In this document: piece after piece, positions 1 to 8,877 of the stretch
Numbering within the stretch: the stretch's first letter is position 1
How the letters are laid out: each line of letters begins with the position of its first letter
Translations under genes and position numbers: made by a program
The notes under the pieces: model-generated
Seen by the model: only the letters and a program-made list of their open reading frames with translations
Database searches by the model: none
Told to the model about the DNA's origin: nothing
Source of the DNA: Nocardia australiensis
Lineage (GTDB): Bacteria; Actinomycetota; Actinomycetes; Mycobacteriales; Mycobacteriaceae
Length of the DNA stretch: 64,000 bases
Direction: 5' to 3'
Assembly (NCBI RefSeq): GCF_020733705.1
Contig: NZ_JAJFZM010000007.1
Coordinates: 62,001-126,000 of the forward strand

Positions 1-279
1 CCGCAGGTCGCCGAGCCATTCGTCGATCATCGCCGGGGCCCACTGCCACGGGAAGGTGTTGACGTAGGCGGTGAATGCTCTCACCGTGTTCTCCCGGCCC
101 TCCACGGTCGTTCTGGCCAGGTTCCGGGCGAGCTGCTGGTTGGCGAACCCCGCCAGCATCGCCTCGAACACCTGCTCCTCCGGACGTAGCAACGACACAC
201 CGTCGACCAGGTGCAAACGTGCACCACCCGGCACCGAACCGCCGAAACCCGCCAAACCGGCCACCTCCGTCGATCGCAT
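1..279 (-). CDS. Tyrosine recombinase/integrase, N-terminal part (runs off left edge)
   Basis: Reading leftward from the ATG at 279-277 gives 93 open codons with no stop to the window edge. The protein contains the stretch EGRENTVRAFTAYVNTFPWQ followed by a W-rich segment (APAMIDEWLGDLR), which matches the SAM-like core-binding N-terminal domain of actinobacterial tyrosine site-specific integrases. The catalytic R..HxxR..Y domain would lie outside the window, so activity cannot be judged. The start is chosen because it is the first ATG; it sits inside a palindrome, so a start slightly downstream (GTG codons) is possible. It implies that an integrative element or recombinase gene lies just left of this window. 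Confidence 0.7.
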   Translation of the reverse strand, partial: MRSTEVAGLAGFGGSVPGGARLHLVDGVSLLRPEEQVFEAMLAGFANQQLARNLARTTVEGRENTVRAFTAYVNTFPWQWAPAMIDEWLGDLR

Positions 280-308
280 CAGATGCGAGAAAATCGCATC
301 GTATGCGA
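274..308. promoter_or_regulatory. Two tandem 15-bp palindromes at the integrase start
   Basis: Positions 274-288 read TCGCATCAGATGCGA (7-bp arms, 1-bp centre) and 294-308 read TCGCATCGTATGCGA (6-bp arms, 3-bp centre). The repeats start 20 bp apart, about two helical turns, so a dimeric regulator could bind both on one face. The first overlaps the putative integrase start codon. An autoregulatory operator or a recombination accessory site is inferred; the binding protein is not known. Confidence 0.5.
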
Positions 309-619
309 GTCGGTATGGAATCCGCAGGTAGTTGCGTCAGACCAGGCACACGACGTCTCTCATCGGCGCTATCCTCGGCGGTGCCGACGTGCCGAACTTC
401 GCTGGCGGAGACCACGTTCGCCGTCTTGAGGCATTCGATACTCATACCGTCGCGGGTTCGCATCCAATGCAATTGGCGGCGCTTGGAACATTCGGGAGAA
501 AAGTCACGGTAAGGAGTTACCGCAGATAGTGACGTACTGTGTGCGGCAACTAAGGAGTCGTCCTGGTGCTTTAGGCCGTTCACGCGGGGCCGACTCGGGA
601 AACTACCTTCGATAGCTGG
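280..619. other. Intergenic stretch, no gene recognised
   Basis: Apart from the paired palindromes at its left end, I see no convincing coding sequence. Several overlapping open frames exist but none has a recognisable motif or ribosome binding site. It probably carries the leftward integrase promoter. Confidence 0.5.
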
Positions 620-1276
620 CTAACTGAATTTCGCGACGGCAGAGGATACCGGAATAGCGCCGGAGACCAGTTCGAGTGTCGTGCCGAAGGTCTGCTCGGC
701 GGGCAGTATCTCCGCGAGAACAGCGGCGACGTCCGCGCGCGGAATGCTGCCGTACGGCAGCGGCGGCAGGCCGAGGGTGACCAAGCCGTTGCCAGGAGTA
801 TCCAAGAGACGGCCGGGCCGCAGGATCGTCCAGTCCAGATCGCGGGCGCGTAGATCGTCTTCGGCCTGGCTCTTGGCATCGATGTAGGCCGCCCAGACCG
901 CGTCGGTGCCCGCCGCGGGTGGACTACCGGCGCCCATGGTGGAGATCTGCACGAAGCGCCGCAGGCCGACCTGCGCGCCGGCGTCTGCCAGCAGTACCGA
1001 GCCACCCTTGTCCATGGTGTATTTTCGCTCGGCGGTGCTGCCGGGTCCCGCTCCCGCGGCGAAAACCGCAGTGTCGTAACCCTGTATGGCCGCGGCAACA
1101 TCGGCGGCGGTGGCGTGTTCCAGGTCGAGCACAACGGGCTGGGCGCCGGTGGCGGTGATATCGCCGGCCTGGCCGGGACTACGGATCAGGCTGGCGACCT
1201 CGACGCCACGGGTGGTGAGCAACTCGGCGAGCAGCAGCGCGATCTTTCCGTGTCCGCCTGCGATGACGACGCGCAT
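620..1276 (-). CDS. NAD(P)H-binding atypical SDR reductase
   Basis: A 218-residue protein beginning MRVVIAGGHGKIALLLAELL, the glycine-rich dinucleotide-binding turn of the atypical short-chain dehydrogenase (NAD(P)H-binding, NmrA/YwnB-like) family. Further family signs are the loop VFAAGAGPGS (about residues 71-80), the strand RRFVQISTMGA, and a helix with Y..AK (AYIDAKSQAEDDL) followed by WTILRPGRLLD, the conserved LRPG segment. Length is typical. AAAGGATC lies 4-12 bases upstream of the ATG and serves as ribosome binding site. The substrate is unknown; these proteins often act in stress or quinone/redox sensing. The gene appears monocistronic, read leftward. Confidence 0.85.
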   Translation of the reverse strand: MRVVIAGGHGKIALLLAELLTTRGVEVASLIRSPGQAGDITATGAQPVVLDLEHATAADVAAAIQGYDTAVFAAGAGPGSTAERKYTMDKGGSVLLADAGAQVGLRRFVQISTMGAGSPPAAGTDAVWAAYIDAKSQAEDDLRARDLDWTILRPGRLLDTPGNGLVTLGLPPLPYGSIPRADVAAVLAEILPAEQTFGTTLELVSGAIPVSSAVAKFS

Positions 1277-1335
1277 TGGTGATCCTTTCCGGTCGGTCCC
1301 GAGGTAGGTGGCTGGGGGTGGTGTGCGAGAGCGGA

Positions 1336-1842
1336 TCAGCGTTCGGGTCCGCCGGGGTTGCAGCTGGCCTGGACGGTGGCCTGATGACCGACGGCCGGGC
1401 GCCAGGGTTCCAGGTTCCAGCTCGGTTTATTGGGCGAGACGAGACGGGCCCAGTCCCAATGGCAGATGAACTGGTCGCGCATGCCGGGGGAGTCGGCGTC
1501 CGCGGATTGGCCGAGGACCTCTTGCCATGCCCGCTCGTCGGATCCGGGGAAGGTGGTTTGGCGTCCGGCTTCGGTCGGGAAGACGAGCAGTCGCGCCCCA
1601 TCGACCCCTTCGGTCCACTCGACATGATCGACGAGTGTCAGACCGGCATAGGGATCTACGGTGGGCGCGGCGGCGAGCGGAGTGGGTGCCTGTGCGACCG
1701 TGGCGGTGGTTGTGGTCGTAACGGGCGCCGTGGTCTCCTCCGGTGCCGACGGGGCCGATCCGCATCCGGTCAGCGCGGGCAGCGCCGCGCATAGCAGGAT
1801 CGCCGCGCCGGACTTCGTCGACGACACCGGATTCCACCGCAC
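1336..1842 (-). CDS. DUF2599-type lipoprotein
   Basis: 168 residues. The N-terminus has a basic start, a hydrophobic segment (GAAILLCAALPALTG) and a lipobox LTGC, so Cys26 should be lipidated and the protein anchored outside the membrane. A Thr/Ala/Pro-rich linker follows (about 30-62). The remainder carries the DUF2599 pattern: VEWTEGVDGARLLVFPT, GSDERAWQEVL, MRDQFICHWDWARLV and a C-terminal QASCNPGG, with two cysteines that could form a disulphide. This domain is found in mycobacterial and nocardial secreted proteins; function unknown. Divergent from the lipase at 2329 with a 486-bp gap. Confidence 0.85.
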   Translation of the reverse strand: MRWNPVSSTKSGAAILLCAALPALTGCGSAPSAPEETTAPVTTTTTATVAQAPTPLAAAPTVDPYAGLTLVDHVEWTEGVDGARLLVFPTEAGRQTTFPGSDERAWQEVLGQSADADSPGMRDQFICHWDWARLVSPNKPSWNLEPWRPAVGHQATVQASCNPGGPER

Positions 1843-2328
1843 TGATACTCCTCCCGCTCGGTTCTCGCCATCCGAGCGTAGTCACCTCCCAGCCGCCGCG
1901 ATGGTTCGACGGGTCACTGTGAATGTTCGAAGTCGTGTTCAGTACCGACGTGCGGGTTCGGTTCTGACCGAAGAAGACTTCGATCATCAGCGTGTCTCGA
2001 ACTCTGGTTCAGTAGCGTGCTTTCGCTCGTACTCGACTTCCGCAAGGAAGGGCTAGTCGAGGCGGGTGGCGGTGACGGCCCACACCGGTAGTGCACCCGG
2101 TTGTTTTTCAGCAGTGGTGCAGCAGTCCCCTTTGCCAGTCGATGGGCTGGACATGTCACAGGGCCTGCGCCGAATCGTGGGGGATTGTCACCAGGGATGT
2201 CGCGGGGCCGACGTATGTCGTTCACTCGAAACTTGTGATTTGTCAAAACATTTCATTCGCCATATGTCGTTTGCAGCCGCTATTGTCCACGATGATCACA
2301 ACGTTGGACCCTTCGGAAGGCACCGTCG
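1843..2328. other. Intergenic region between divergent genes
   Basis: It holds the promoters of the leftward DUF2599 lipoprotein and the rightward lipase. GGAAGG at about 2315-2320 is the ribosome binding site of the lipase. No gene, RNA or repeat could be supported here; base composition drops visibly around 2220-2300, as expected for a promoter region. Confidence 0.45.
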
Positions 2329-3573
2329 ATGAGACAGGCCCAGAGTTCATTGAGCGGAAACAGGCCGCTGCGCGCCCGGCTGCGCACCTTGGGGGCGCTG
2401 GCCCTCGGGGTGGTGATGTCGATGGCTGCCGGTGGGACCGGCGATGCCGCGCCGCTATACCCCGTGGCGGATCCGGATCCGTTCTACGCGGCGCCCGCGA
2501 ATGTGGCCGACCTCGAGCCCGGCGACGTGATCGGGGTGCGCGCGCTGCCGTCGCTGCCGATCTTCCCCGATACGACGGTGACGCTGGTGCGGTTCCGCTC
2601 CACGAACTCCCAGGGCAAGCCGATCGCGGCGATCACCACGGTTCTTACGCCGCGCGCGCACCAGAAGGACGGCCCATTGCTGTCCTACCAGCAGATCATC
2701 AATGGTCTCGGCGCGGAATGCTCGGTGTCGCGCGTGCTCTACACCGACGATCCGAACCTGATGGTGCGGGAGGCGCCCGCCTGGAATGTGCTGCTTCAGC
2801 AGGGATGGACAGTTGCGCTGCCGGATCATCTCGGACCGGAGTTCGCCTATGGCGCGGCGAAGTTGGGTGGTCAGATCACCCTGGACGGGATTCGTGCGGT
2901 CAAGAAGGTCGCCGACCTGCAGGTCGAGAAGAGCCCGGTCGGTATGGTCGGCTATTCCGGCGGTGGCATGGCCACGGCATGGGCCGCCGCGCTGGCGCCG
3001 CAGTACGCGCCGGAGCTCGATATAGCCGGTGCGGCTATGGGCGGCGTGCCCATGAACCTGGTGAAGATGCTCGAAACGCTCGGCCTCGGTTCGCATCCGG
3101 TGTTCGGGCTGGCGCTGGCCGCCGGACTCGGGCTCGAACGTGAATACCCCGATCGGTTCCCGCTCAGCGATCAACTCAACGACCGTGGGCTCGCCGCCCG
3201 CAATGCGATCGCCAACAGCTGCACCAACGACATCATCGCCGCCGGGGCGGGACACGGTGCGATCGACTTCGCGCAGACCACGTCGATGATCAACGACCAA
3301 GACGCTCGCGCGGTCGTGGAGGAGAACAGTCTCGAGCTCTACGACGGGGTACCGAAGACGCCGGTGTTCGAATGGCATTCGCCGATCGACGGGCTCATCC
3401 CGGTCGACGCGATCGTCAACACCGACCGGCGCTGGTGTGCGGCGGGAGCTCGGGTGGTGTCCGAGCAGACACCGACACCCGATCACCTGACCGCGGCAGT
3501 GCTCGGCATACCGGCGGCGCTCGGCTGGCTGAACGCCCGATTCCATGGTGAGCCCGCACCAAGCAACTGCTGA
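2329..3573 (+). CDS. Secreted LIP-family lipase/esterase
   Basis: 414 residues with a basic N-terminus and hydrophobic signal segment (about 20-40), probably cleaved near GDAAP. The mature part belongs to the secretory lipase family (LIP, PF03583): the DVIGVRALP N-terminal motif, the pentapeptide GYSGG with nucleophile Ser210, and a late Asp/His pair in FEWHSPIDGLIPVDA and TPDHLTA. These enzymes hydrolyse acylglycerols or other lipid esters outside the cell. GGAAGG eight bases ahead of the ATG supports the start. A second LIP lipase follows 170 bp downstream, so the pair looks like a tandem duplication that has diverged. Confidence 0.9.
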   Translation: MRQAQSSLSGNRPLRARLRTLGALALGVVMSMAAGGTGDAAPLYPVADPDPFYAAPANVADLEPGDVIGVRALPSLPIFPDTTVTLVRFRSTNSQGKPIAAITTVLTPRAHQKDGPLLSYQQIINGLGAECSVSRVLYTDDPNLMVREAPAWNVLLQQGWTVALPDHLGPEFAYGAAKLGGQITLDGIRAVKKVADLQVEKSPVGMVGYSGGGMATAWAAALAPQYAPELDIAGAAMGGVPMNLVKMLETLGLGSHPVFGLALAAGLGLEREYPDRFPLSDQLNDRGLAARNAIANSCTNDIIAAGAGHGAIDFAQTTSMINDQDARAVVEENSLELYDGVPKTPVFEWHSPIDGLIPVDAIVNTDRRWCAAGARVVSEQTPTPDHLTAAVLGIPAALGWLNARFHGEPAPSNC

Positions 3574-3673
3574 AGTATTCGGGCTGGGTTGTTGCGATAT
3601 GGCTTCGTGACACACACAACTCGGGCATGGCGGGTTAGCCTGACGGTCTGGCCTCGGTGCGACAGGGCATTTC

Positions 3674-3684
3674 GGGGGGGGGGG
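3674..3684 (+). repeat. Homopolymer run of 11 G
   Basis: Eleven consecutive G residues lie upstream of the second lipase, 62-72 bases before its likely ATG at 3747. A longer in-frame ORF (from 3657) would place the run inside codons for three glycines. Such a tract is prone to slippage and could tune promoter spacing or vary the leader, but it could also be a sequencing artefact. Confidence 0.7.
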
Positions 3685-3746
3685 CGGAAGGCCGCATCAC
3701 TCTCCGGGCGCCAGACATCGTCGTCGTATCCAGAAGCGTGTGTGTC

Positions 3747-5177
3747 ATGAGATGTTGGCGTGTCCTATTCGTCACGTTGCTGTTGGCCTGTCCGCCGGTG
3801 GTCGGACAAGCGGCCGCGCAGCCGCCCGCGCCACCCCCGGCGCTTCCGGGATTGCCTGCGCTGCCTGATCTTTCGGGGCTTCCGAGACTGCCGGATGCCA
3901 ATGGTGCGATCCTGCCCGGCGTACAGGAATGGATCGATCGCGTGGTACCGCCGCCACCGGTGCCGCCCGAGTCCGTCGTGCCGTCGACGGCGGCGACCGG
4001 AGAGCTCTCTCCCACGCTGACCGCGCTGAGGCAGGCGGTATTGCCTTCGCCGGTTGGCGATCCGATCTTCGACGCGTGGCCTGCGAACCTCGGCGAATTC
4101 GACGCCGGAGAGGCTATCGAGGTCAGGGATGTCACCGCGTCGGCGGCGCCGCTGGTTATCGTGCCGATCCGGCAGGCGTTGCTGGTGAAGTTCCGCACCG
4201 ACGACGCGCACGGACAGCCGTCGTATGCGACTGCGACACTGGTCATTCCGGCCGCCGACTGGGTCGGTTCGGGAAGCAGGCCGGTGGTGGTGAACAACCT
4301 TCCTATCGATGCGCTCGGCCGTGACTGCACGCCCGGTTACAGCCTGGCACACGGCTGGTCGCGCGACACCAGTATCACCGATTTCATCCCTCCGACAACG
4401 CAATTGGCGGTGTTGCGAGGGTACGCCGTGTTGATCCCCGACCATGAGGGTCCGTGGATGGCATACGCGGAGCCCTACGTCGCCGGACATGCCGTGCTCG
4501 ACTCGATCCGTGCGGTGCGGGAACTGCGGCCGGAAGAGTTCGGGGACAGCAAGTTCGGGATGACGGGATATTCAGGTGGCGCGATCGCCACGCACGGCGC
4601 GGTCAAGTTGATCGAAAGCTATGCGCCGGAGCTGACCGATGTGATCGTCGGTGCCACGCTGGGCGGCGTGCCGGCCGATTTCGAGATGCTGTCCCGAAGT
4701 ATGAACGGCAACCTAGCCTCGGCGGTGTTCATGGCCGCGACATTCGCCATCGGCCGCGAGCGCCCCGAAATCCTCGGCCGGATGAACAATTTGGCGCAGT
4801 GGGCGGCGGTCTCTCCCCTGAAAGACCTGTGCGGCAGCGATTTCGGTGCTGCGGGCGTGCTGATGCTGCCCATCGATATCGCGGCCAACTTCGCCGATCC
4901 ACTGCACTCGGGACTCGCCGAGGACATTTATCGGGTGACGCGGATGGAAGGTATGAGATCGGCGACCCCGCTCTATATTTACAACGGCGAGCAGGAATTC
5001 TGGATCCCGGCCGAGGGGGCCCGCAATCTCTACCGTGAGCAGTGCGGTCTCGGCGTCGCTGCGGTCTATCGGAGTGTTCTCGGTGAGCACATCATCGCCG
5101 GCGGGCTCGGGTATCCGGAGGCCATGGACTGGCTCGATCAGCGGCTGCGTGGGGTACCCGTGCCCGATGAGTGTTGA
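3747..5177 (+). CDS. Secreted LIP-family lipase/esterase (second copy)
   Basis: With the ATG at 3747 the protein has 476 residues and a textbook signal peptide (MRCWRVLFVTLLLACPP, then an Ala-rich cleavage zone). A frame open from 3657 exists, but it would place 30 unrelated residues before the signal peptide, so I prefer 3747 (a GTG at 3738 is also possible). A Pro-rich segment follows, then the LIP domain with GEAIEVRDV, GYSGG (Ser276) and the C-terminal GEHIIAGGLGYPEAMDWL, where His is the likely catalytic residue. It is more than 60 residues longer than its neighbour because of the proline-rich spacer. Probably acts on lipids at or outside the cell envelope. Confidence 0.88.
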   Translation: MRCWRVLFVTLLLACPPVVGQAAAQPPAPPPALPGLPALPDLSGLPRLPDANGAILPGVQEWIDRVVPPPPVPPESVVPSTAATGELSPTLTALRQAVLPSPVGDPIFDAWPANLGEFDAGEAIEVRDVTASAAPLVIVPIRQALLVKFRTDDAHGQPSYATATLVIPAADWVGSGSRPVVVNNLPIDALGRDCTPGYSLAHGWSRDTSITDFIPPTTQLAVLRGYAVLIPDHEGPWMAYAEPYVAGHAVLDSIRAVRELRPEEFGDSKFGMTGYSGGAIATHGAVKLIESYAPELTDVIVGATLGGVPADFEMLSRSMNGNLASAVFMAATFAIGRERPEILGRMNNLAQWAAVSPLKDLCGSDFGAAGVLMLPIDIAANFADPLHSGLAEDIYRVTRMEGMRSATPLYIYNGEQEFWIPAEGARNLYREQCGLGVAAVYRSVLGEHIIAGGLGYPEAMDWLDQRLRGVPVPDEC

Positions 5178-5391
5178 GGATTCGGCGTCCTCGGAGCGAG
5201 ATCGAATTCCACGGCCGGATCAAGGGCCTTGATACGCGCCGCCGCGCGGCGACCGTCGCGATTGCCGCGACATGCGCGGGCCGTAACCTGTTCGGACGAG
5301 CGAGCGCGGAAGTCCTTTTGCGTTGAAACCCGGTATCGGTAAGGTGCTTTGGTAATGGAAAGTCGTGGTCTTCCCGTGTCAGACTCGCTAC

Positions 5392-6369
5392 ATGGCTAGT
5401 TCGGAGATACTGCCGGGCGATGATTCCCCGTTCGGCGGAGGTGGGTCCGCGGACGGCGGACCCGCCGTACTACGCATAATCCTCGGTGGCCGGATGCGGC
5501 GGCTACGCGAAGAGCGGGGGATCAGCAGGGAGGATGCCGGCGAGGCAATCCGTGGATCGCATTCGAAGATCAGCAGACTGGAACTCGGTCGGGTCGGCTT
5601 CCGGCAGCGCGATCTGATCGACTTGCTCACCTTCTACCAGGTGACCGATCCCGACCAGGTCGCGGAGTTCACCGAATTGGCCCGCGGAGCCAGCGCGTCG
5701 GGCTGGTGGCATCGCGATACCGACTGGCTGCCCAAATGGTTCGACACCTATCTCGGCCTGGAACAGGCGGCGCGGTTGATCCGCTGCTACGAGCCGAGGG
5801 CCGTGCCCGAACTTCTGCAGACCGCCGACTACGCCCGGGCTCTGCTGACGCTGGCGCATCCGGACGAATCGGATGAGGCGATCGACCGGCGGGTGGCGTT
5901 GCGGATGCGCCGCCAGGACATCTTGACCAAACCCGATCCGCCGCACCTGTGGGTGATCGTCGAGGAGACGGCCTTGTGTAGGCCGATAGGTGGTTCGACG
6001 GTGTGGCGCGCTCAGCTGGACCATCTGGTTCGTATTGCGGCGCGGCCACAGATCACCATGCAGGTGCTCGCCGACCATGTCGGTGGGCCCACGCTGGCCG
6101 ACGGCGCGTTCACGGTCCTGCGGTTCGCGGAGAACGACCTGCCCGACATCGTCTACCTGCAGCAGCTGACCAGTGCGCTGTACCTGGACAAGCTCGCCGA
6201 CCTCGATGTCTACCTTCGGGTGGCGAACGTGCTGTCGGTACACGCGCCGCCGCCGGAGTACACCATCGGACTACTGGAGGCGTTGCGGGAACGATTGCCG
6301 CGCACGGTTGATCGTCCTGCCGACACCGTGACCACGCAGCCGGGGTCCGCGAGCACGGACATGCCATGA
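5392..6369 (+). CDS. XRE-type regulator with DUF5753 domain
   Basis: From the ATG at 5392 the protein has 325 residues. Residues about 30-85 form a Cro/CI helix-turn-helix (RRLREERGISREDAGEAI, then SKISRLELGR), and the rest is the DUF5753 domain typical of actinobacterial regulators (WLPKWFDTYLGLEQAA, YEPRAVPELLQTADYARAL, VLRFAENDLPDIVYLQQL). Such proteins often sit next to a small DUF397 partner, which is absent here. A GTG at 5365 is an alternative start, but the sequence between them has no family character. Targets are unknown. It converges with the ligase gene and shares a hairpin at its stop codon. Confidence 0.85.
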   Translation: MASSEILPGDDSPFGGGGSADGGPAVLRIILGGRMRRLREERGISREDAGEAIRGSHSKISRLELGRVGFRQRDLIDLLTFYQVTDPDQVAEFTELARGASASGWWHRDTDWLPKWFDTYLGLEQAARLIRCYEPRAVPELLQTADYARALLTLAHPDESDEAIDRRVALRMRRQDILTKPDPPHLWVIVEETALCRPIGGSTVWRAQLDHLVRIAARPQITMQVLADHVGGPTLADGAFTVLRFAENDLPDIVYLQQLTSALYLDKLADLDVYLRVANVLSVHAPPPEYTIGLLEALRERLPRTVDRPADTVTTQPGSASTDMP

Positions 6370-6391
6370 CCGAGGTCAGGTGGCCTCGGTC
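6368..6391. terminator. Bidirectional hairpin between convergent genes
   Basis: GACCGAGG (6368-6375) pairs perfectly with CCTCGGTC (6384-6391) across an 8-base loop. It overlaps the stop codons of the regulator and of the leftward ligase gene, a compact arrangement for a shared terminator. No U tract is present. Confidence 0.5.
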
Positions 6392-8445
6392 GGTCCCGTG
6401 CCGCCGAGCAGGCGTTTGAGGATCTTTCCGGTGTCGCCGCGTGGCAGGTCGCTGAGGAATGTGACATCACGTGGCACCGAGAAGCGGCTGAGCCGATTCC
6501 TGATGTAATTGCGCACCATATCCGAATCCAGCCCGGCACCTTCGGTTTTCACCACGAACGCCGCCAGTCGCTGTCCGAACTCCTGGTCCGGCACTCCGAC
6601 CACTGCCACCTCGCTGACCTGGGGAAGATGGGCCAGCGCCTCCTCGACCGGACGCGGGAAGACGTTCTCGCCGCCGGATATGATCATTTCGTCGTCGCGA
6701 CCCGCGATGAACAGTCGCCCGGCGGCGTCCAGGTAGCCCAGGTCGCCGGTGTCGAGCATGCCGTCGGCCGTATTGGGCGGCGCGGCATTGACGTAGCCGT
6801 CGAAGAGCATGTGATTGCCGACGAAGATGTGCCCGGTCGCGCCGACAGGTAGCAGGCGCAGGTCGGGTCCGAGCACTCCGAGTTTGGTGCCGAGCGGGGG
6901 ACGTCCGGCCGTGGTCGGCGAGGTCCGCAGGTCCTCGGGGTCAGCGATGGTCGCCCAGGACACCTCGGTGGAGCCGTACACGTTGTAGAGGATGTCGCCG
7001 TAGGTGTCCATGAACCGCAGCACGGTGGTGGCCGCCAGCGGCGAACCGCAACTGGCCACGATCCGCAGACTGGAGGTGTCGTAGCGGTCGCGCACCGCTG
7101 CGGGCAGTTTTAGGATCCGGTGCACCATGATCGGAACGGCGATGAGGGTGGTGACCCGGCGTTCGGCGATCAGGCGCAGACAGTCCTCGGCGTCGAAGTG
7201 CTCCGCCAGTACCACCGTCGCCCGCAGCGCGGTGCTCAGCTGGAGCGCTGCCAAGCCCCAGGTATGGAACAGCGGGGCCGGGATAAGCATGGTTTCGTTC
7301 ATTCGCAACGGGATTCGCGACAACAGTGCGGCGATGGTCGCGAAACCCTTCGGATGTGGGCGGCGCGCACCCTTGGGTGTGCCCGAGGTGCCGGAGGTCA
7401 GAACTACCAGCCGACCTGGTTGTGTCGGTCTGCGAAAATCCGTGTGCCCCATGGCGATCAGGTCATCGATTGTCTTCCGGTCGACGACGGGTCGCCTCCC
7501 GTCGATGGCGTATCGAGGGATGTCGGCATGCAGGTATTGGACCAGCGGATCGAATTCGGCGTCCACGAACAGCGCCGAAAGTTTGTCGCGCTGCACGATC
7601 TCCTCGATCCTGCGCGCCGGTAGACCGGTGTTCAGCAGCACCGCGTCGATACCGAGTTTACCTGCGGCGACCATGGTTTCGACCATGCCCGCGTGATTGC
7701 GGGCGAGCAGCCCGATCGCGTCGCCCGAACACAGCCCGAGTGCGCCCATCGCCCCGGCCAGCGCGCTGGTGCGCCGATGCATGTCGGCGAAGGTATGCAG
7801 GTCGCGATCGTCGATGAGGGCGATCCGGCCCGGCGAGTGCACGGCCGCGGCGGCGTAACCGCCTGCCAGATTGAACCCCCACTCCGATAGCTTGCGCAGC
7901 TGTCGGATCGCCGAATCGGGGCGGTAGGTGCGCAGCACGCCTGAGGTCATAATCTGCCTCGCGACACCGGCGTGCCGTCGCATGGGGGAGTCTTCGCCAT
8001 TGACGACAATCGAGGTCGGCGCGGCCGTCACGAGGTCGGCGAGTCGTTGTAGTCCGGCGCGTGCCCAGTCGATGACGGCGGCGTTGGACAGCTCCACCAG
8101 TCGCGGATGCACCCGGCCGGGCGCGAAAAACGTGACGCTGACGTGCGTGTGCCGGTGGTCGCCACGCAGCCGAATCGAGGCGAAGCTGCCGAGCATCGGG
8201 CCGCGCAGCTCGAGGCTCTCCGGTGCGTGACCAACCACCAATTGCATGGTGTGGGAACGGATTCCGGCCTCCGCCGAGCCGACCCGGACCAGCAGTACCG
8301 GGTGACCCGACACTGTCTCGAGCGGCTCGCAGGCGCCGACGCCTTCGAATATCCGTGGGTAGGTCTGCGGATCCAACAGCAGATCCCATACTGCTCTACG
8401 TGCGATCGGGAACTCGGCGATAACGTCGATAACGTCGGTAATCAC
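6376..8445 (-). CDS. Acyl-CoA ligase with N-terminal SRPBCC domain
   Basis: 689 residues in two parts. Residues 1-145 (MITDVIDVIAEFPIARRAVW, HTHVSVTFFAPGRVHPRLVE) look like a START/SRPBCC lipid-binding domain. Residues about 195-685 are an AMP-forming acyl-CoA synthetase: P-loop-like LTSGTSGTPKGARR near 346, NVYGSTEVSWA, GMLDTGDLGYLD, and the C-terminal lysine motif DLPRGDTGKILKRLL. The reaction is ATP-dependent activation of a fatty acid to its CoA ester. The fused SRPBCC domain may present a hydrophobic substrate. Leftward, with the remnant of an acyl-CoA carboxylase gene immediately upstream, so the pair may once have formed a lipid operon. Confidence 0.88.
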   Translation of the reverse strand: MITDVIDVIAEFPIARRAVWDLLLDPQTYPRIFEGVGACEPLETVSGHPVLLVRVGSAEAGIRSHTMQLVVGHAPESLELRGPMLGSFASIRLRGDHRHTHVSVTFFAPGRVHPRLVELSNAAVIDWARAGLQRLADLVTAAPTSIVVNGEDSPMRRHAGVARQIMTSGVLRTYRPDSAIRQLRKLSEWGFNLAGGYAAAAVHSPGRIALIDDRDLHTFADMHRRTSALAGAMGALGLCSGDAIGLLARNHAGMVETMVAAGKLGIDAVLLNTGLPARRIEEIVQRDKLSALFVDAEFDPLVQYLHADIPRYAIDGRRPVVDRKTIDDLIAMGHTDFRRPTQPGRLVVLTSGTSGTPKGARRPHPKGFATIAALLSRIPLRMNETMLIPAPLFHTWGLAALQLSTALRATVVLAEHFDAEDCLRLIAERRVTTLIAVPIMVHRILKLPAAVRDRYDTSSLRIVASCGSPLAATTVLRFMDTYGDILYNVYGSTEVSWATIADPEDLRTSPTTAGRPPLGTKLGVLGPDLRLLPVGATGHIFVGNHMLFDGYVNAAPPNTADGMLDTGDLGYLDAAGRLFIAGRDDEMIISGGENVFPRPVEEALAHLPQVSEVAVVGVPDQEFGQRLAAFVVKTEGAGLDSDMVRNYIRNRLSRFSVPRDVTFLSDLPRGDTGKILKRLLGGTGPTEAT

Positions 8446-8460
8446 TTGGTGCCGTCGCGA

Positions 8461-8720
8461 TCACATCGGGTAAAGGTTGTGGGTGCGGGGGGTGGGTTCG
8501 GCCACGGCGTCCTTTTCGTGTGGCAGCCGCAGGGCATGCCGAACTTCGAGCCGGATGCACGCGGATTCGATGACCGCGTCGATGTCGCCATGCTCGGCGG
8601 CGATCCACGGGTGGCGATGGTGCCGTTGTAATTGTCGATTATGAAGTCTCGCACGGCGACTCGCTGCTCGGCGGACACTTGGGCCAATTGGCGCTCGCCC
8701 GGCGATCCGGACCGCGTACT
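8461..8720 (-). pseudogene. Remnant of acyl-CoA carboxylase beta subunit (C-terminus)
   Basis: Two leftward frames together reproduce the AccD C-terminus. One frame gives AEQRVAVRDFIIDNYNGTIA and the other continues PWIAAEHGDIDAVIESACIR and ends in NLYPM. The intact gene at 10386-11936 has the colinear segments DQRVAVRAQMIDFYNATIAT, PWIAAERGYIDAVIEPSQTR and SLFPV. The frames join at the G run 8609-8611, where one base appears to be missing compared with the intact paralogue (CCC instead of CCCC on the coding strand). The N-terminal four-fifths of the gene is absent. This is a dead fragment of a second carboxylase, next to the acyl-CoA ligase. Confidence 0.75.
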
Positions 8721-8877
8721 CGTCATGTTGGATGCCGCCTTTCGGCTTCTCGGTGGCGACAATGTCCGGCGGGTAAACCGTAGATCGCGTGATCGTGTGG
8801 GTCCTGGTCAGCTCACAGTCCATCTCGGACCCGGGTTGGACGACGTCACGGCAGGTGATTATCCGAATCGGGAAACT

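Noticed and set aside
2455..3615. 386-codon leftward ORF
   Set aside because: Antisense to the first lipase; no family features.
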